A DNA stretch of 64,000 bases from Symsagittifera roscoffensis (GCF_963678635.1 NC_087064.1:61063548-61127547); one strand, 5' to 3'; shown: positions 33,286 through 44,939, counted from the first letter of the stretch. Notes: generated by a model not told the origin, from the letters alone. A program made the numbers and translations.

Positions 33286-35513
33286 CTCGATTCTTGAGTC
33301 TGTTTTTTCTATTTTTTTTCGGTACTGGTCGTTTTTTTATTTTGCAATTATTTAAGACTGACTGTTTGCTGGGTTGATTTGACGAAAGAGTGATTTGTTT
33401 CTGTTGAACTGTTGTGTTCAACTGTTTTTGCAGTCGTGGAAACTGTTTTCTCTCGTTCCGGTCGAGCTTTGTTCGGTTTTGACCGTTTTGGTTGCTATAG
33501 CAACCATTACTTGATGACTGTTTCCTAACATTCCTTCTAGAACATTCTAGAACGTTTTCGTTCCGGTTGAGCGACCTTGAATCTTTAAGCCTACTGTTCC
33601 AGCAGTCGAACGCTTCATGAAAGGAGTTTATTGTCGCTACTACAAACTTTTCGTCTAATTCTGATTCGGGCCAGGGATCATTGAAAGGATCACGCGATAA
33701 ATAATCAACTATGCCCATGTCCCTCCCCGGAATGTGAACTATGTTGAACTGATACGGCAGTAACCGGTCAACCCACCGGGTTAAGCGTGATTGGTAGGTC
33801 TTGTTCGATTGATTAACATCCAATGCTGTTGTAAGCGCTTTATGGTCAGTTGCGATGGTAAATGGTTTCCCCAGAAGGTAGTGTTTATATCTATCTACTG
33901 CCCAAACAACTGCCAATAATTCCAACTCATTTGTTGAATATATTTTTTCTTGAGCATTTAGGTATCGGGATGCGAACGAAATTGGGACCCACAACCCTTC
34001 ATCATTTTGTTGTTCTAAAGTGGACCCTAGTCCATCATGGCTAGCATCGCATTTAACTCGTGTTTCACGATTTGCATCGTAATAATGCACTTTCGTAATA
34101 TTAGCCACAGCTCCTTTTATAGCATTAAATGCTTCTGTGTGAACATCCCCCCACTCGAATTTTTTCACCGGGAGTTTCATGTTTTTTAACTTTTTCTTTT
34201 GATTTTCTTCTTTAAGAAGTGGTCTTAATTTTTCTGTCAGACTTGCTACGTTAGGTATAAATTTAGCTAAATGATTTATGCTTCCTAGAAATGACCTTAG
34301 TTGTTTTAGGGATTTCGGCGGGTTCAAGTTTACTACCGCTTCCGTTTTAGTGATCTTCGGTCTAACCCCTTCTTCTGAGAGATGATGACCCAACCAATTC
34401 ACTTCTTGTTTGAAAAATTCGCATTTTGATAGTTTCAGTGCCAAGTTTTCCGCATCCAATTTCTTTAATACTGCTTCTACTAGGTTGGCATGTTCGATTT
34501 CACTTCCCTTTGACACAATAAGTATGTCATCCAGAAAACAGAACGTGTTTTTAGCGTGATTGATGGTTCTATCCATAGCCTTTTGAAATTCAGCTGGCAT
34601 ATCTGCTAGTCCGTAGAATCCTGTCAAGAATCTGTAAGTTCCGGTTGCTTTTCCGCCCACAATGTTAAAGTTGCATTGCCTAGCTGTATCCGCAGCCAAT
34701 TTTAGTTGACTGTACGCATATTTCAAATCTAACACCGAAAAATATCTCGATTTCTTTTTCGACTTTATCTTGTATATGAATTGGGATTCTTCTCCCCTTT
34801 TCTTGTATCGGACATAGTGGGTATTTGAATTTTGAACTGACGATGTGGTTTTTAGAAATGCCTTGCCTTTCAAATAAGTTCTTAAATTTATTTAAAAATT
34901 TTTCTTTCCAACCTTCCGACTGCTCGCACATGAGCACGTCAAACCTGGTGAGTTCTTTTGGCGCTGTTCTTTGTGTAGTCACTATTCCCACTTGTCCTTG
35001 CAAGTCTAATCCCATGATGCATCTAGTTTTTCTTTCTGATACCAGAAAGGTTGCGCCCTTAACTTCCCAGCCCGCTGACCTCAGATTGGTTTTTAGGGCT
35101 CCCAGGATACTGATCGGTTGTTTGTTGTAGTCCACAAATTTTGTTTGTAAGTTCAATTTGTCAGACGGTATGAATCTCACTTTGTTTGATTTTTCCATGA
35201 TTTCTTTCGTCGTTGCCCAGTTAAGAAATGAAACAGGACTACCAGTATCCACTGTTAGCTGAATAATCTGGTTATCTATTCGTACCATAGCCTTTAGTGA
35301 CTTTACTCGGTTCAATGTTGGATCTCGAATAGAGTCTATTTTCTGAACTCTAACCACGTTTCCGTTTGTTTCTTTTCTCATCTCATTTATTCGATCTTTC
35401 ACATATTTTGAAACTCGTTCATTTTCCGGTTGTTGAGTTTGTATCAACATGACTTCAAATTCACTACATGACCCAACACCTTCACTGATCTGGTCGCATT
35501 CCACTGTCGATTC
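33221..35513 (-). pseudogene. Protease, RT and RNase H of young element, RT deleted in part
   Basis: Follows gag in the same frame after a TAA (35516-35514). Protease motif DTGS lies near residue 86 of the 34680-35504 frame. Compared with the old copy, about 230 bp encoding the RT region with LALDAKPIN is missing at ~34740-34748, which also shifts the frame. The downstream frame (to 33221) retains LDLKYAYSQ, FLDD near residue 113, and RNase H CDAS, NELE and TDHKAL. The deletion should abolish reverse transcription by this copy. Confidence 0.85.
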
Positions 35514-36608
35514 TTACGAATTTTCCGCAATTTCACTTACTTGTTGTGATCTGCACATTTTAGCGAAATGATTTGGTTTACCACAGTTTTTACAGTCCTT
35601 TCCCATCGCTGGACAATTTTTTAGGTGTCCTTGTTCAAACGTCCTTCCACATCTATTACATGGTTTTGTTTTCGTGTTTTGATTTTTGTTATTATTCTGT
35701 CTGTTATTATTTTCTCTTCTATTTGGAGTTTTGGTTTTCCCCCCCAAATTTCGAACTGCCATTACAGGTTCCTGTTTTATTCTTACACCCGATGTGTAAT
35801 TGCTACTTGATCCTCCTGCAGCCGCAGCATTAGTCTTTTGAAATGCCATTGTAGTTAACTTGCTATGTTCGAATTTTATAGCCCTTTTTAGAACTTCCTC
35901 TGGATCCAGAGTTTCGAATGTCAACGTGTCCTGTAATGTCATGTTCTTCATCTTCGAGATGAACAAGTCTCGCACTATTTCATTTTCCAATGTTCCTAGT
36001 TCTGATCGGGCTGCTTGAGCAGTTAACGCTGCGTGGAATGATTCAAGAGATTCTCCAGATTCTTGCATTCTCGTAAATAACTTGTATCTCTCGTATGTTA
36101 CACATTTCACTTTTTGAAACGAGACTTCTGCCAACTCTGTTATTTCTCTGAACGTCATTTTCGATATTTCTGCGTGCGGATTCTTTTGTAGGAATCTTTT
36201 CTTTCCCTCAGTGCCCAAAGATAGAAATAGTCATGACACCAGTTTCTTTTGTACTTCGTTGTAGAAGACATTGTGTCCGACTCGTGGGCCTCTTGTTCTT
36301 TTCTCTTCGTTCTCCAATGCTACTCTGTCTCTAGCTAGTTTATCTCTAAGAATTCTAGCGTTCCTCGCATCCTCGTTCTCCCCATCCCTGGGCGTTTCCG
36401 GGCGTGGTGGTGGTTCCTCTAATATGTCTTTTGGTTCTTCCAAAATAATCTCTGGGTTCACATTTTCTTTGACCGTAACCGCCATGAGAAATTGTTCGAA
36501 CCAAATTTTAAATTGCCACGGAGGGTCTAGATTCGCTGATGCCCAAAATACCGGGATTCCCATATCCGTTCTGTTGTCTTGAGCTGCGAATCCTGCTGGC
36601 TGCGCCAT
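35514..36608 (-). pseudogene. gag of young element with one in-frame TGA
   Basis: ATG at 36608-36606, where its A is the last LTR base. The frame covers 364 codons to TAA at 35516-35514, but is broken by TGA at 36233-36231; the old copy has AGA there. The N-terminal part (MAQPAGFAAQ...) is followed by a capsid-like helical region, a Gln/Asn/Arg-rich linker, and two zinc knuckles: one atypical (C-x2-C-x7-H-x3-C) and one standard (CKNCGKPNHFAKMC). Structural nucleocapsid role. Confidence 0.85.
36588..36607 (-). promoter_or_regulatory. Primer binding site, young element
   Basis: TGGCGCAGCCAGCAGGATTC on the minus strand directly after the LTR, identical to the site at 3579-3598. Fits a tRNA-Ser-like 3' end. 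Confidence 0.65.
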
Positions 36609-36866
36609 GTGATATGCGTTGCGATATCAAATTGAAAACAAGTTGGAATTCAATACTGTATTCTGAATATTGAATTTAGATTTTCTCTTTTCTTTGTTTT
36701 CTTATGTACTGAGAGATAGATCATTGTTAAGTACTCTGATCTCTCACTTAGTCTCAGTGTCATCACTTATGTATGACCTTGAGCGTACCATAAAATAATG
36801 ATTTAACACCAGAGGTTGGCTGTACATACGTATAATAAATACTGCTACTGCAGTAGCGGTATGACA
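36608..36866 (-). repeat. 5' LTR of young element (259 bp)
   Basis: Identical by eye to 29903-30161. It is also the 3' LTR of the partial unit to its right, so no host flank adjoins it. Confidence 0.9.
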
Positions 36867-37198
36867 CACCCCCCTCGGTGAAAGAAATAAATTATACAAC
36901 ATCAGTAGGATAATTTATTTAAAAAGAGTTCAATTTACTCAGTTCGGAAGAAAGTCTTTTAGATGGATTATGTAAATCTCAGTTTTCCTCCAGCTCAATT
37001 TCCCAACTCGGGTTCCAATCTACTCCTTCATCTAAAGTAGCATATCCGAATTTTCGCATAAATAAATGTCTTTCGAGTCGTCGCACTTTTGACTCCAAAG
37101 GTCTGTCGTCCCGATCTTTGAAATCTCTCAGTTGGTTTCTGTATTCTTTAAGTGCCTCCTTTAACAGACCTCTTCCTGTAAGATTTTCGGATATTTCT
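36867..37198 (-). pseudogene. 3' fragment of a second element unit
   Basis: Matches 30162-30493 with one difference seen (aaatctcag against aaatttcag at 30271). Encodes the last ~73 residues of the integrase C-terminal domain (stop at 36979) and breaks off at 37198 in unrelated GC-rich sequence. Confidence 0.88.
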
Positions 37199-37631
37199 CG
37201 TGTTGCGAGCTTGCCAACAGAGGGTAAGGACGCTATACGAAAATTAGAGCCGGTTATCGCGGCGACGCGCGCGTAGCGCGCCCACCGGCGACCTTGAACC
37301 AAGAGCTTAAAATAGTCGGCTTAGTAGTCTTTGGCTAATTGAATATTTTTTGGTACTAACGCGATTGATTTTTTATTTTGGTACAAATGGGACTGATTTA
37401 TCATTTTGGTACTTGTGAAAAATTCTATCGTTTTGGTCATTTCGGCCAATAATTTTGCATTTGATTGGCTAATGTTTGCATTTGATTGGCTAATTAACCA
37501 AACAGATTGGACCTCATTGGCTTAAAATCAAAGGGTGCCGGTCATCAAGCCGTCGGGACTTCAAGCCGAATCATAAACTTAGGGACTTTTAGCCGAATAT
37601 TTCCTTATATAGTCGTGAGGTATGATTAATA
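37199..37631. other. Unassigned sequence with a short GC-rich patch
   Basis: 37199-37300 is GC-rich with a palindrome gcgcgcgtagcgcgc (~37266-37280), in strong contrast to its surroundings. The rest is AT-rich with doubled phrases such as gcatttgattggctaat. No gene seen. Confidence 0.4.
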
Positions 37632-39090
37632 TCTTATATATCAAATGAATGACATGTTTTCAGCACGTTTTCAGCATAAAGCCTAATGTTTAAGAGGCTA
37701 TCAAGTGCAAAGTTTTGAAAAATCTTTAGGCTTAACGTTAAAGAGAAGCCCAGGAATTTTCTAAATTTTTTAAACATGCTTAATTCTTGAATGTTCTAGA
37801 ATAGAATTATGTATGTCAAACATTCAATTCTTCAGACAAGATGAACTCGGTTCAATTTCAAGGCTAGACAGTAACTGTCCATTTTTTTGACTTTTCAGAT
37901 TGATTTCCTTCTGAAACGAACTAACTAAAAACAGCAACCTCTCTGCTAGAAAAACTAAGTATTGCAATACAATTTGCGCTATGAAGTAACTTGAAAGTTT
38001 TATAGCCTGAATAGCTTGCTTTGAAAAATTGAACATTCTTTATTTTGAAACAACTGGACATATTTTATAGTTTCATCGCGTGAAAAGCTGGCTCAGAAAA
38101 ACTGAAATATGTCTAAGCAAACCTTCATGCACATTTTTCCTAGAAAATTTTTCGCAAATGATTTGCCATTCAAATAAATTGAGTTATTTCAAAGTTTCGT
38201 AGCTTGAATTGTTTGCTTAGAAAAGTTAAACGACTTTAGCTATTCAAACGACCTAAGCTGTTGTCGTTCGAATAGCCTGGTTAGAAAAATCTTAATTTTT
38301 TATGTGGCGATTTTGTTTTAGAAACAACTTGACAGCATTCAAGATATGATAGCTTGAGTAGCTTGCTTAGTAAACTTTTGCTAATCGATTCGGTTTATAG
38401 AATAACTGGTGTTATTTGAAGTTTCAAAGCTTGTATAATTTGCTTAGAAAAAGTTTAAAGTTTTGCAAACCGATTCGGTCTATAAAACAACTTCGTTTAT
38501 TTGAAATATCTTGACTTGAAGAGCTTGCTTCGAAACATTTTTGAAATTTCGCGAACTGATTCGGTATACAAAATAACTTGAATAATTGAAAGTTTTTTCT
38601 AGCTGGAATAGCTTGCTTAGAAGAACTTCGATTTTTCGGAAACCGATTTTGTCTATGAAATTACTTGGATTGTTTGAAGAGCTGACTTAAAACGACTGAA
38701 TATTTTCGAGGACTGATTCGGTGTAATAAAATATTGAACTTTTTTTAATCAAACTTTTATTGGTTGAATGGCTCCAGCAAAATAGTTAAAACGTTTCCTA
38801 ACCGATTGCCTTCCCTAAAAAATTTGAAATTCAAACCGCTTCCAAACCGCCATCCGAACTGTTTCATAATTTAACTTGAAATATTTTCGAATTTTTAAAC
38901 CTGGAACAGCTTGAGTAGAAAAACTTGAATTTTTTGCGGACCGATTCTTTCTTTGAGTTTTAATAAATTTCAAACTGATTCACGATATGGCTTAACTTGA
39001 AACTGCTCTCACTTTCTTTGCTTGGATAGTTTGATAAGAATATCAATTAATTTTTGCGAATCGATGGATTTTTGGTGACGGGCTTGCTAG
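37632..39090 (+). mobile_element. Helitron-like element 1 with internal 86-bp repeats
   Basis: Starts TCTTATATA after an A and ends gggcttgCTAG before a T. A leader of about 330 bp (aaggcctaatg, ctagacagta, aacagcaacctct) precedes degenerate ~86-bp repeats with the phrases cttgaatagcttgcttagaa and cgaaccgattcggtctatg. No coding capacity. The TC...CTAG ends, A/T target and hairpin before the end fit a non-autonomous Helitron; this is an inference from structure. Confidence 0.6.
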
Positions 39091-39637
39091 TCTTATATAA
39101 TAAATGAATGACACGTTTTCAGAATAAGGCCATCGAGCGCACAATGTTTAAAAAGGCTTAGATCAGTACTTTAAGAATCACTCGGAGCAGCAACCAGAGC
39201 AAGATGAACTCGATTCACTTTTTAGACCAGACAGTACCTGCCCACGTTTTGTCCAAAATTTCGCGTTTACAGATTCATTTCAGTCTGGAACGAATCACTT
39301 AAAAACAGCAACCTCTATGCTAAGAAAAATTTTGCAAATCGGCTCGGTCTATGAAATAAATAGAAATGTTTCAACGTTTCATAGCTTGATAATTTTCAAA
39401 ATTTACTATACTAATCCGAGCATAGTAAATTTCATAACCTTTTTGTTGCCTTATCAATTTCACATTGCTACATTTCAACCCCATTTCTATAACTTAACAC
39501 TGTTACAACCCAAAATGAAAAGAAAACTTACTTCAATAAGCATCAAAGAAATAAACGAAATTTTTGCCATTTAAAGTCAAACATTTTCGCGCTACTTAAT
39601 TCGCGTAAGTTTTGAACAGAAATGACCTTGCCAATAA
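39091..39637 (+). mobile_element. Helitron-like element 2, short
   Basis: Starts TCTTATATAATAAATG directly after CTAG of element 1, has the same leader, but little repeat array. Its 3' end is degenerate (gaccttgccaataa in place of gacgggcttgctag). The open frame 39317-39574 is not convincing as a gene. Confidence 0.5.
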
Positions 39638-41255
39638 TCTTATATAGTAAATGATTGGCACGTTTTTAGCATAAGGCCTAATGTTTAATGGGCTATCGAG
39701 CGCAACATTTAAAAAGGCTTAGATCAGTACTTTAAGAATCACTCAGGGCAACAATCAGAGTGAGATGAACTCGTTTATTTTTAAAGCTCGACAGAACCTG
39801 CCCACTTTTTGTCCAAAAATTTGCATTCACAGACTCATTTCAGTCTGGAACGAATCACTTAACTTAAAAACAGCAATCTTTATGCTATGAAAGAAAATGT
39901 TTGCAAACCGGTTCGGTTTATTAAATACCTGGAAATGTTTCAACGTTTCATAGCTTGTAAAGCTTGCTTAGAAAAATTTAAACTTTTCGCAAACCGATTC
40001 AGACTTTGAAATAACTTGAAACTGATCGACGTTTCATGGCTTTTACAGCTTGCTTACAAAAGCTGAAAATTTTCGCGAACCAATTCAGTCTATGAAATAA
40101 CTTGAAATTATTTAAAGTTTCACAGCTTGATGAAAAGCTAGCTCAGAAAAACAACCTTTTCGCGAATTACTCATTCTATGAAACAACATGAAATAATTCA
40201 AAGTTTCATAGCTTTAAAAGCTTGCTTTGAAAAATTTAAACTTTTCGCAAATCGAGTCAGTCTATGAATTTACTTGGAATTTTTTTTTTACAGTTTCGTG
40301 GTTTTCAAAGTTTCGAATAGCTTGCTTAAACAATTTTTTTGAGAACCGATTTGTTTCATTAATTATCTTGAATTATGTCAAAGTTTCAGCTTGACTTGCT
40401 TGCTTTGGAAAACTGTAACTTTTGGCAAAAACGATTGGGTCTAAGAAATAGCAGGGATTTTTTTGAAGTTCCTTGATCCATTAGCTCGCTCAAAAAAATA
40501 ACTAAAAAACTTATAAAAAACCTGGAAATCACATAAAAGGTTTCACCAGAAAAACAGTTTGCCATCGGGTTCACTTTTTGAATAAACTTGATTTATTTAA
40601 AGTTTAACAGCTTAATCAGCTTCCTTAAAAAATTATTTTTTTGCGATTTTTTTAGTCTATAAAGTAACTGGAAATAACTTAAAGTGTCATATTTTAATAG
40701 TTTGCTTCGAAAAACTTATAACTTTTCTGAATCAAATCAGTGTATGCAATAGCTTAGAAATGTATAAAAGTTTCTTGTTTTAAATAGCTTCCGTAGAAAA
40801 ACTTGAACCCTTGGCGAACCCGTTGGCTCTGTGAAGTAACTTGAAATGTTTCATTTCATAGCTTGAATAGCTTGTTGAGGAACTACTTTTTTGCCAAGCT
40901 TGCCTAGAAAAACTTAAATCTTTTGCTTATTGATTCGCTCTATGAAACAGCTTGAAATATTTCACTGTTTTATTGCTTGAATAGTTTCCATATGAAAACC
41001 TTAAGTTGCGTCATCCGATTTGCTTCATGAAACATTTTGAAATATTTTGAAACATGTTTTATAGGTTGAATAGCTTGCTTAGAAAAACTTCATTTTTTCG
41101 GGAATCGATTCGTTCTATGAAACCTTAAATTTTTCAAACCGATTCACGGTATGGCCTTACTCGAAATTGTTCTAAGTTTTTTTTCTGGGATAACTTGATC
41201 AGAACAGCAACTATTTTTTAATGAATCATTTAATTATTGGAGACGGGCTTACTAG
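39638..41255 (+). mobile_element. Helitron-like element 3 with internal 86-bp repeats
   Basis: Starts TCTTATATAGTAAATG after A and ends gagacgggcttaCTAG followed by T. The leader is well conserved with elements 1 and 2. The array covers about 39900-41100. Confidence 0.6.
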
Positions 41256-43921
41256 TTATTATATTAATCGAATTACATGTTTTTCGTAGTCACATTTACG
41301 AATCATTCAGAGCCATCATCGAATCTACGAAATTCTTGAATATTCTAGAATCTTTTTATGAGAAAAGTCCGGAACTCTATAATAACGATGAACTTGTTTC
41401 AACTGTAGACTGTACCCGCCCACTTTTTGTCCAAAATTTTGCGTCAACGAATTTATTTCAGTCTGAAACAAATTAATTAAAAGCACCAACCCCCAGGCTC
41501 TGAAAAACTAACTTTTCCCAAAGCGATTCGTGGTTTGAATTAGCTTGAAATACTTCAAATTTTCATAGCTCGAATAGCTTGCTTTGAAAAATATAAAGCT
41601 TTCGCGAAATTATTCAGTCAACAAAATAACTTAAAATGTTTCAAACTTTCATCGAAACATCTTGGAACTTTTCAAAGATTCATAGCTGAAATTTTTTTTA
41701 GAAATACTCGAGTTTTTCGCCATCCTGTGAAAAATTTAAGTGTTTCGATGAAAACCTTTCCAGCTATGAATTGGTTTAAGAATTACCTTAAATAATTCAT
41801 AGCTTGAATAGTTTGCTTAGAAAACCCCTAATGTTTTCGCCACTTGATACGCTCTATGAAACAACTCAGAGTTTTTCAAAGTTCTATTGCTTGAATAGCT
41901 TGCCAAAAAAAACATAACTTTTCCGTGAACTGATTAGCTGTATGAAACAACGGGAATTGTTTCAAAGTTTCATCGCTGAAATAGCTTAAATTTTCATCAA
42001 CTGATTCGCTCTATGAACGCAGCGCAATGCTTGAAAGCGATCAATGACCTCAACATTTAAGAAAATCTTCTGAATCTAGAATATTCTGGAATTTCTCAGT
42101 CAAAATCAAGTTAAAACTTCAGATTTTTCAACATAAGCTGGAATATAAAAAAATTTTTGGGAAAAAGTTCGAAACTAAACAAGATGATTTCGATTTAACT
42201 TCAAGGCTAGAAAGCACCTGCCATTGTTTTTCCAAAATTTTGCCTTTCAAGATTCAGTCCAGACAGAAACGAATCAGCTAAACACACCAACCACCATGCT
42301 TAGAAAAATTTTTGGCAAACGAATTTGCGCAATGAAATCACTTAAAAAATTTCATTTTTTCGTCGCTGAAATAGCTTATTAAAGAAACTCATTTTTCTCA
42401 AATTGTTGTGATCTATGTACGAACTTGAAATGTTTGAAACTTTCATAGCTTGAATAGCTTGCTGAAGACATGAGTTTTTTGCGAATCTATTTTGTCTATG
42501 CAATAACTTCAATTATTTACTTCAATCGCTTGAAAACTATAACTTCAACTCCATAGCTTGAAAGCTTGCTTAAAAAACTGAATTTGTCGGGAACCGATCC
42601 GCTTCATGAAACAACATGAATGTTTTCAAAATTTTGTTACCATGATAAGCTTGCCTACAAAAAACTTCTCTGAAACAACTTGAAGTATCTCAAAAACACA
42701 TTTATTGAATAGCCTGCATAAGAAAGGATTAACTCTTGCAAAAGCACTTTGCCCTATGAAATAATTTCAAATGTTTCGAAGCTTCATCGCTTGAGTAGCT
42801 TGCATAGGAAGTTTTTAAGTTTTCGTGAAACCATTTGGCTTAAGAAACAAATAAGAACATTTTGTCATCTAAAGTTCATTGCTCGATTAGCTTCCTCAGA
42901 AAAAAAAATTCTTGGAACGGTTCGGCCTAACAAGTTTCATCGCTTGAATGGTTTCTATAAAAAACCTTCAAATTTTGCTATCCGATTTTTTTATGAATTA
43001 ACTTAAAAAGTTTGAAGGCTTGCGTAGGGAAACTTAAGTTTCTCGGATTTTTTTTTGTCTAAATAACAATTTTCAAAATTCCATCGCTTGATTAGCTTAT
43101 TAAAAAAATTGAAATGTTAAAATTTGTTAGTTTGATTGTCTTGCTTAAGAAAAATTTGTTTTTCTCGAACCGATTTGCTCTATTAAACAACTTGAAAAAT
43201 TTCAAAGTTTTTTTTCACTTGAAAGGCTTCAATAGAAAAACAAGAGAGAAACTTTTCGCCATCCGATTCCCTTCGAGCTTGAATTGCTTGCCGATGATGA
43301 ACTATCTCCATATCTTGAATTGCTTGCCTATGATGAACGATCTTTTCGCGAACCGATTTGGGCTATGAAATAACTCGAAATATTTCAAATTTTCATCGGT
43401 TGAATGGCTCCAGTTAAAAAACGAAAATTTTTGGCATCCGGTTCCCTGCGTGAAATAACTTCAGAAAGTTCAAAGTTTCGTTCCTTGAATAGCTTGCTTG
43501 AGGAAAACTGACTTTTCGCGAACTGATTCAGTCTATGAAATAACTTGAAATAATTCAACGTTTTTTCGGTTGAATGACTCCAATTGAAAAAAGAATACTT
43601 TTCGCCATCTGAATCCCTTCGTGAAATAACATGAAAAACGTTTTCAATTTTGACGGACTCAATCGCTTCCTGAAATAACTTGATATTTTTCAGTTATCTA
43701 AGCTGTAATAGCTTGCTTGCAAAAACTTTGCATGGCTTGAATAGCTTGCTTAAGGAAAATAATTTCCCGCGAATTTTTTTGGTCTATAACTTAACTTGAA
43801 ATAGTTCACAGTTTCATAGCTTGAATTGCTTTGGTAGGAAAACTTAAACTTCTCGGAAAAAAGCTTGATCTGAACAAAAAATTTTTGCGAGCCGATTGAT
43901 CATCGGAGACACGCTTGCTAG
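41256..43921 (+). mobile_element. Helitron-like element 4 (possibly two merged copies)
   Basis: Begins ttattatattaatcg, a degenerate start, and ends cacgcttgCTAG followed by T. A hairpin ccgat-tgatc-atcgg lies 11 nt before CTAG. A second leader-like stretch near 42060-42310 suggests an internal boundary that I cannot place exactly. The remainder is ~86-bp repeats. Confidence 0.55.
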
Positions 43922-44683
43922 TATGATTAATTTGAATTTTTTGGCTAATTTCTGAATTTCATGATCTTTCTATACTAGTTATTGGCGTTTTCATAAAATT
44001 TAAGCCTCCAAATGATGTTTAGGAAAGTTGAAGAATAAAACACGGTTGAAGGCGTTTTTCATTTTTATTATTTATGAATTTCAAAAACCGGCTGATATTA
44101 TAAACGGATGCCAATCATAAGTGTTGCATTGTCATAAATAGTGCTTGTGATGGACTAAAAATGCGTAAGGTTTTGAAAACAATGTTTTACAGATGATAAA
44201 ATAGTGTTTTGAGGTGCTTGTAAAGTTAAATTTCGGTTTGAATTACCTCGGCTTGGAGTTCCGTCGTCTTGTTGTCCTAGACCCTGATAGAGGATGCAGT
44301 TTAACCGCCGGTTGTTCGGTTGTTCAGAAGTCAATTGTCATGATTTAAATTGATATGATTAACCAACAAAAATTATGAATGAGGCTTATGTTAATTGACA
44401 GTATAAAATTTCTTGGATCAAGTTAACATCCCCCCACCAAGCTGCTTTGGAAGGAGAGGGGTCCAGGATGTTGCTAACGTGATCCAATATCTTTTTCATT
44501 ATACGAAAAAGTTCTTAAGCAGTGTAAACTGCGCGATTGTTGTAAATGCATATTTTATACGGAATCAATTTTCAAAGTTAATACGTGGCTAGCGGCAAAT
44601 TCTTCAGGATTATACCGCTGATCATTCTTTTTAGTAACAGCTTCAATGTTCAAATGGTTGTGAGAAATTGTAATTGTTTTTAG
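43922..44683 (+). other. End of intron 8
   Basis: No gene. An imperfect inverted repeat flanks a C/G-rich hairpin: ttggatcaagttaacatcc (~44413) and ggatgttgctaacgtgatcc (~44467). Ends in the acceptor attgtttttag. Confidence 0.45.
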
Positions 44684-44939
44684 TTCAAATGAAGTGGCGA
44701 CAATTTCAAGAAAGAAGCCGAAAAAAAACGTAGCTGCAGCAACTCAGCAGCCATTGGGTGACATCTCGGACCGAGCAGTGAATGATGCACAGACTGAACT
44801 TGACCTTGACCAGGACACTGCTGAACAGATTGTGGGAAACGACAGAGGGAAAGCGAAAGTAGGCAAGGAGACGAAGAATATCCCACAGCTGGTGTACGCC
44901 ATGGAACAGATGGAGGTGACAACATTCAAGTTATGCAAA
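44684..44939 (+). CDS. FANCI: FANCI exon i (near C-terminus)
   Basis: The acceptor tttttag|T completes His with the CA of exon h (phase 2); the donor is TGCAAA|GTTAGT (phase 0). It encodes a basic, low-conservation linker (SRKKPKKNVAAAT...) as in human FANCI. Next comes KETKNIPQLVYAMEQMEVTT, the counterpart of human [20 protein letters not shown], a strongly conserved helix. The remaining ~60 residues, expected to begin with a KVNLMQHMKLSTSRDF-like stretch, are not seen downstream. Confidence 0.86.

Larger units (their letters stand above)
29903..37198 (-). mobile_element. Young Ty3/gypsy (Mag-like) LTR element with a partial second unit
   Basis: Inserted antisense in FANCI intron 8. Reading leftward: a fragment of a second unit's 3' end (37198-36867), the shared LTR (36866-36608), gag, protease, RT, RNase H, integrase and the final LTR (30161-29903). 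It is the same family as the intron 1 element. The identical LTRs imply recent insertion, yet gag and pol carry stops, a frame break and an RT deletion. Confidence 0.88.
29688..44683 (+). other. FANCI intron 8 (15.0 kb)
   Basis: GTAAGT...attgtttttag. Holds the young LTR element (29903-37198) and the Helitron-like minisatellite run (37632-43921). 37199-37631 and 43922-44683 contain no recognised gene. Confidence 0.75.

Noticed and set aside
30274-36608. Stop codon reassignment explaining the TAA and TGA codons in the young element
   Set aside because: The FANCI exons use no in-frame stops as sense codons, and the old copies have ordinary sense codons at the gag TGA, the gag-pol TAA and the integrase TAA.
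39317-39574. 85-residue open frame as a gene
   Set aside because: It overlaps the repeated leader and tail of the Helitron-like elements, and its composition is that of AT-rich noncoding DNA.
44410-44490. Inverted repeat near ttggatcaagttaac as a transposon
   Set aside because: Arms are short and imperfect with no target duplication seen; noted only as a hairpin.
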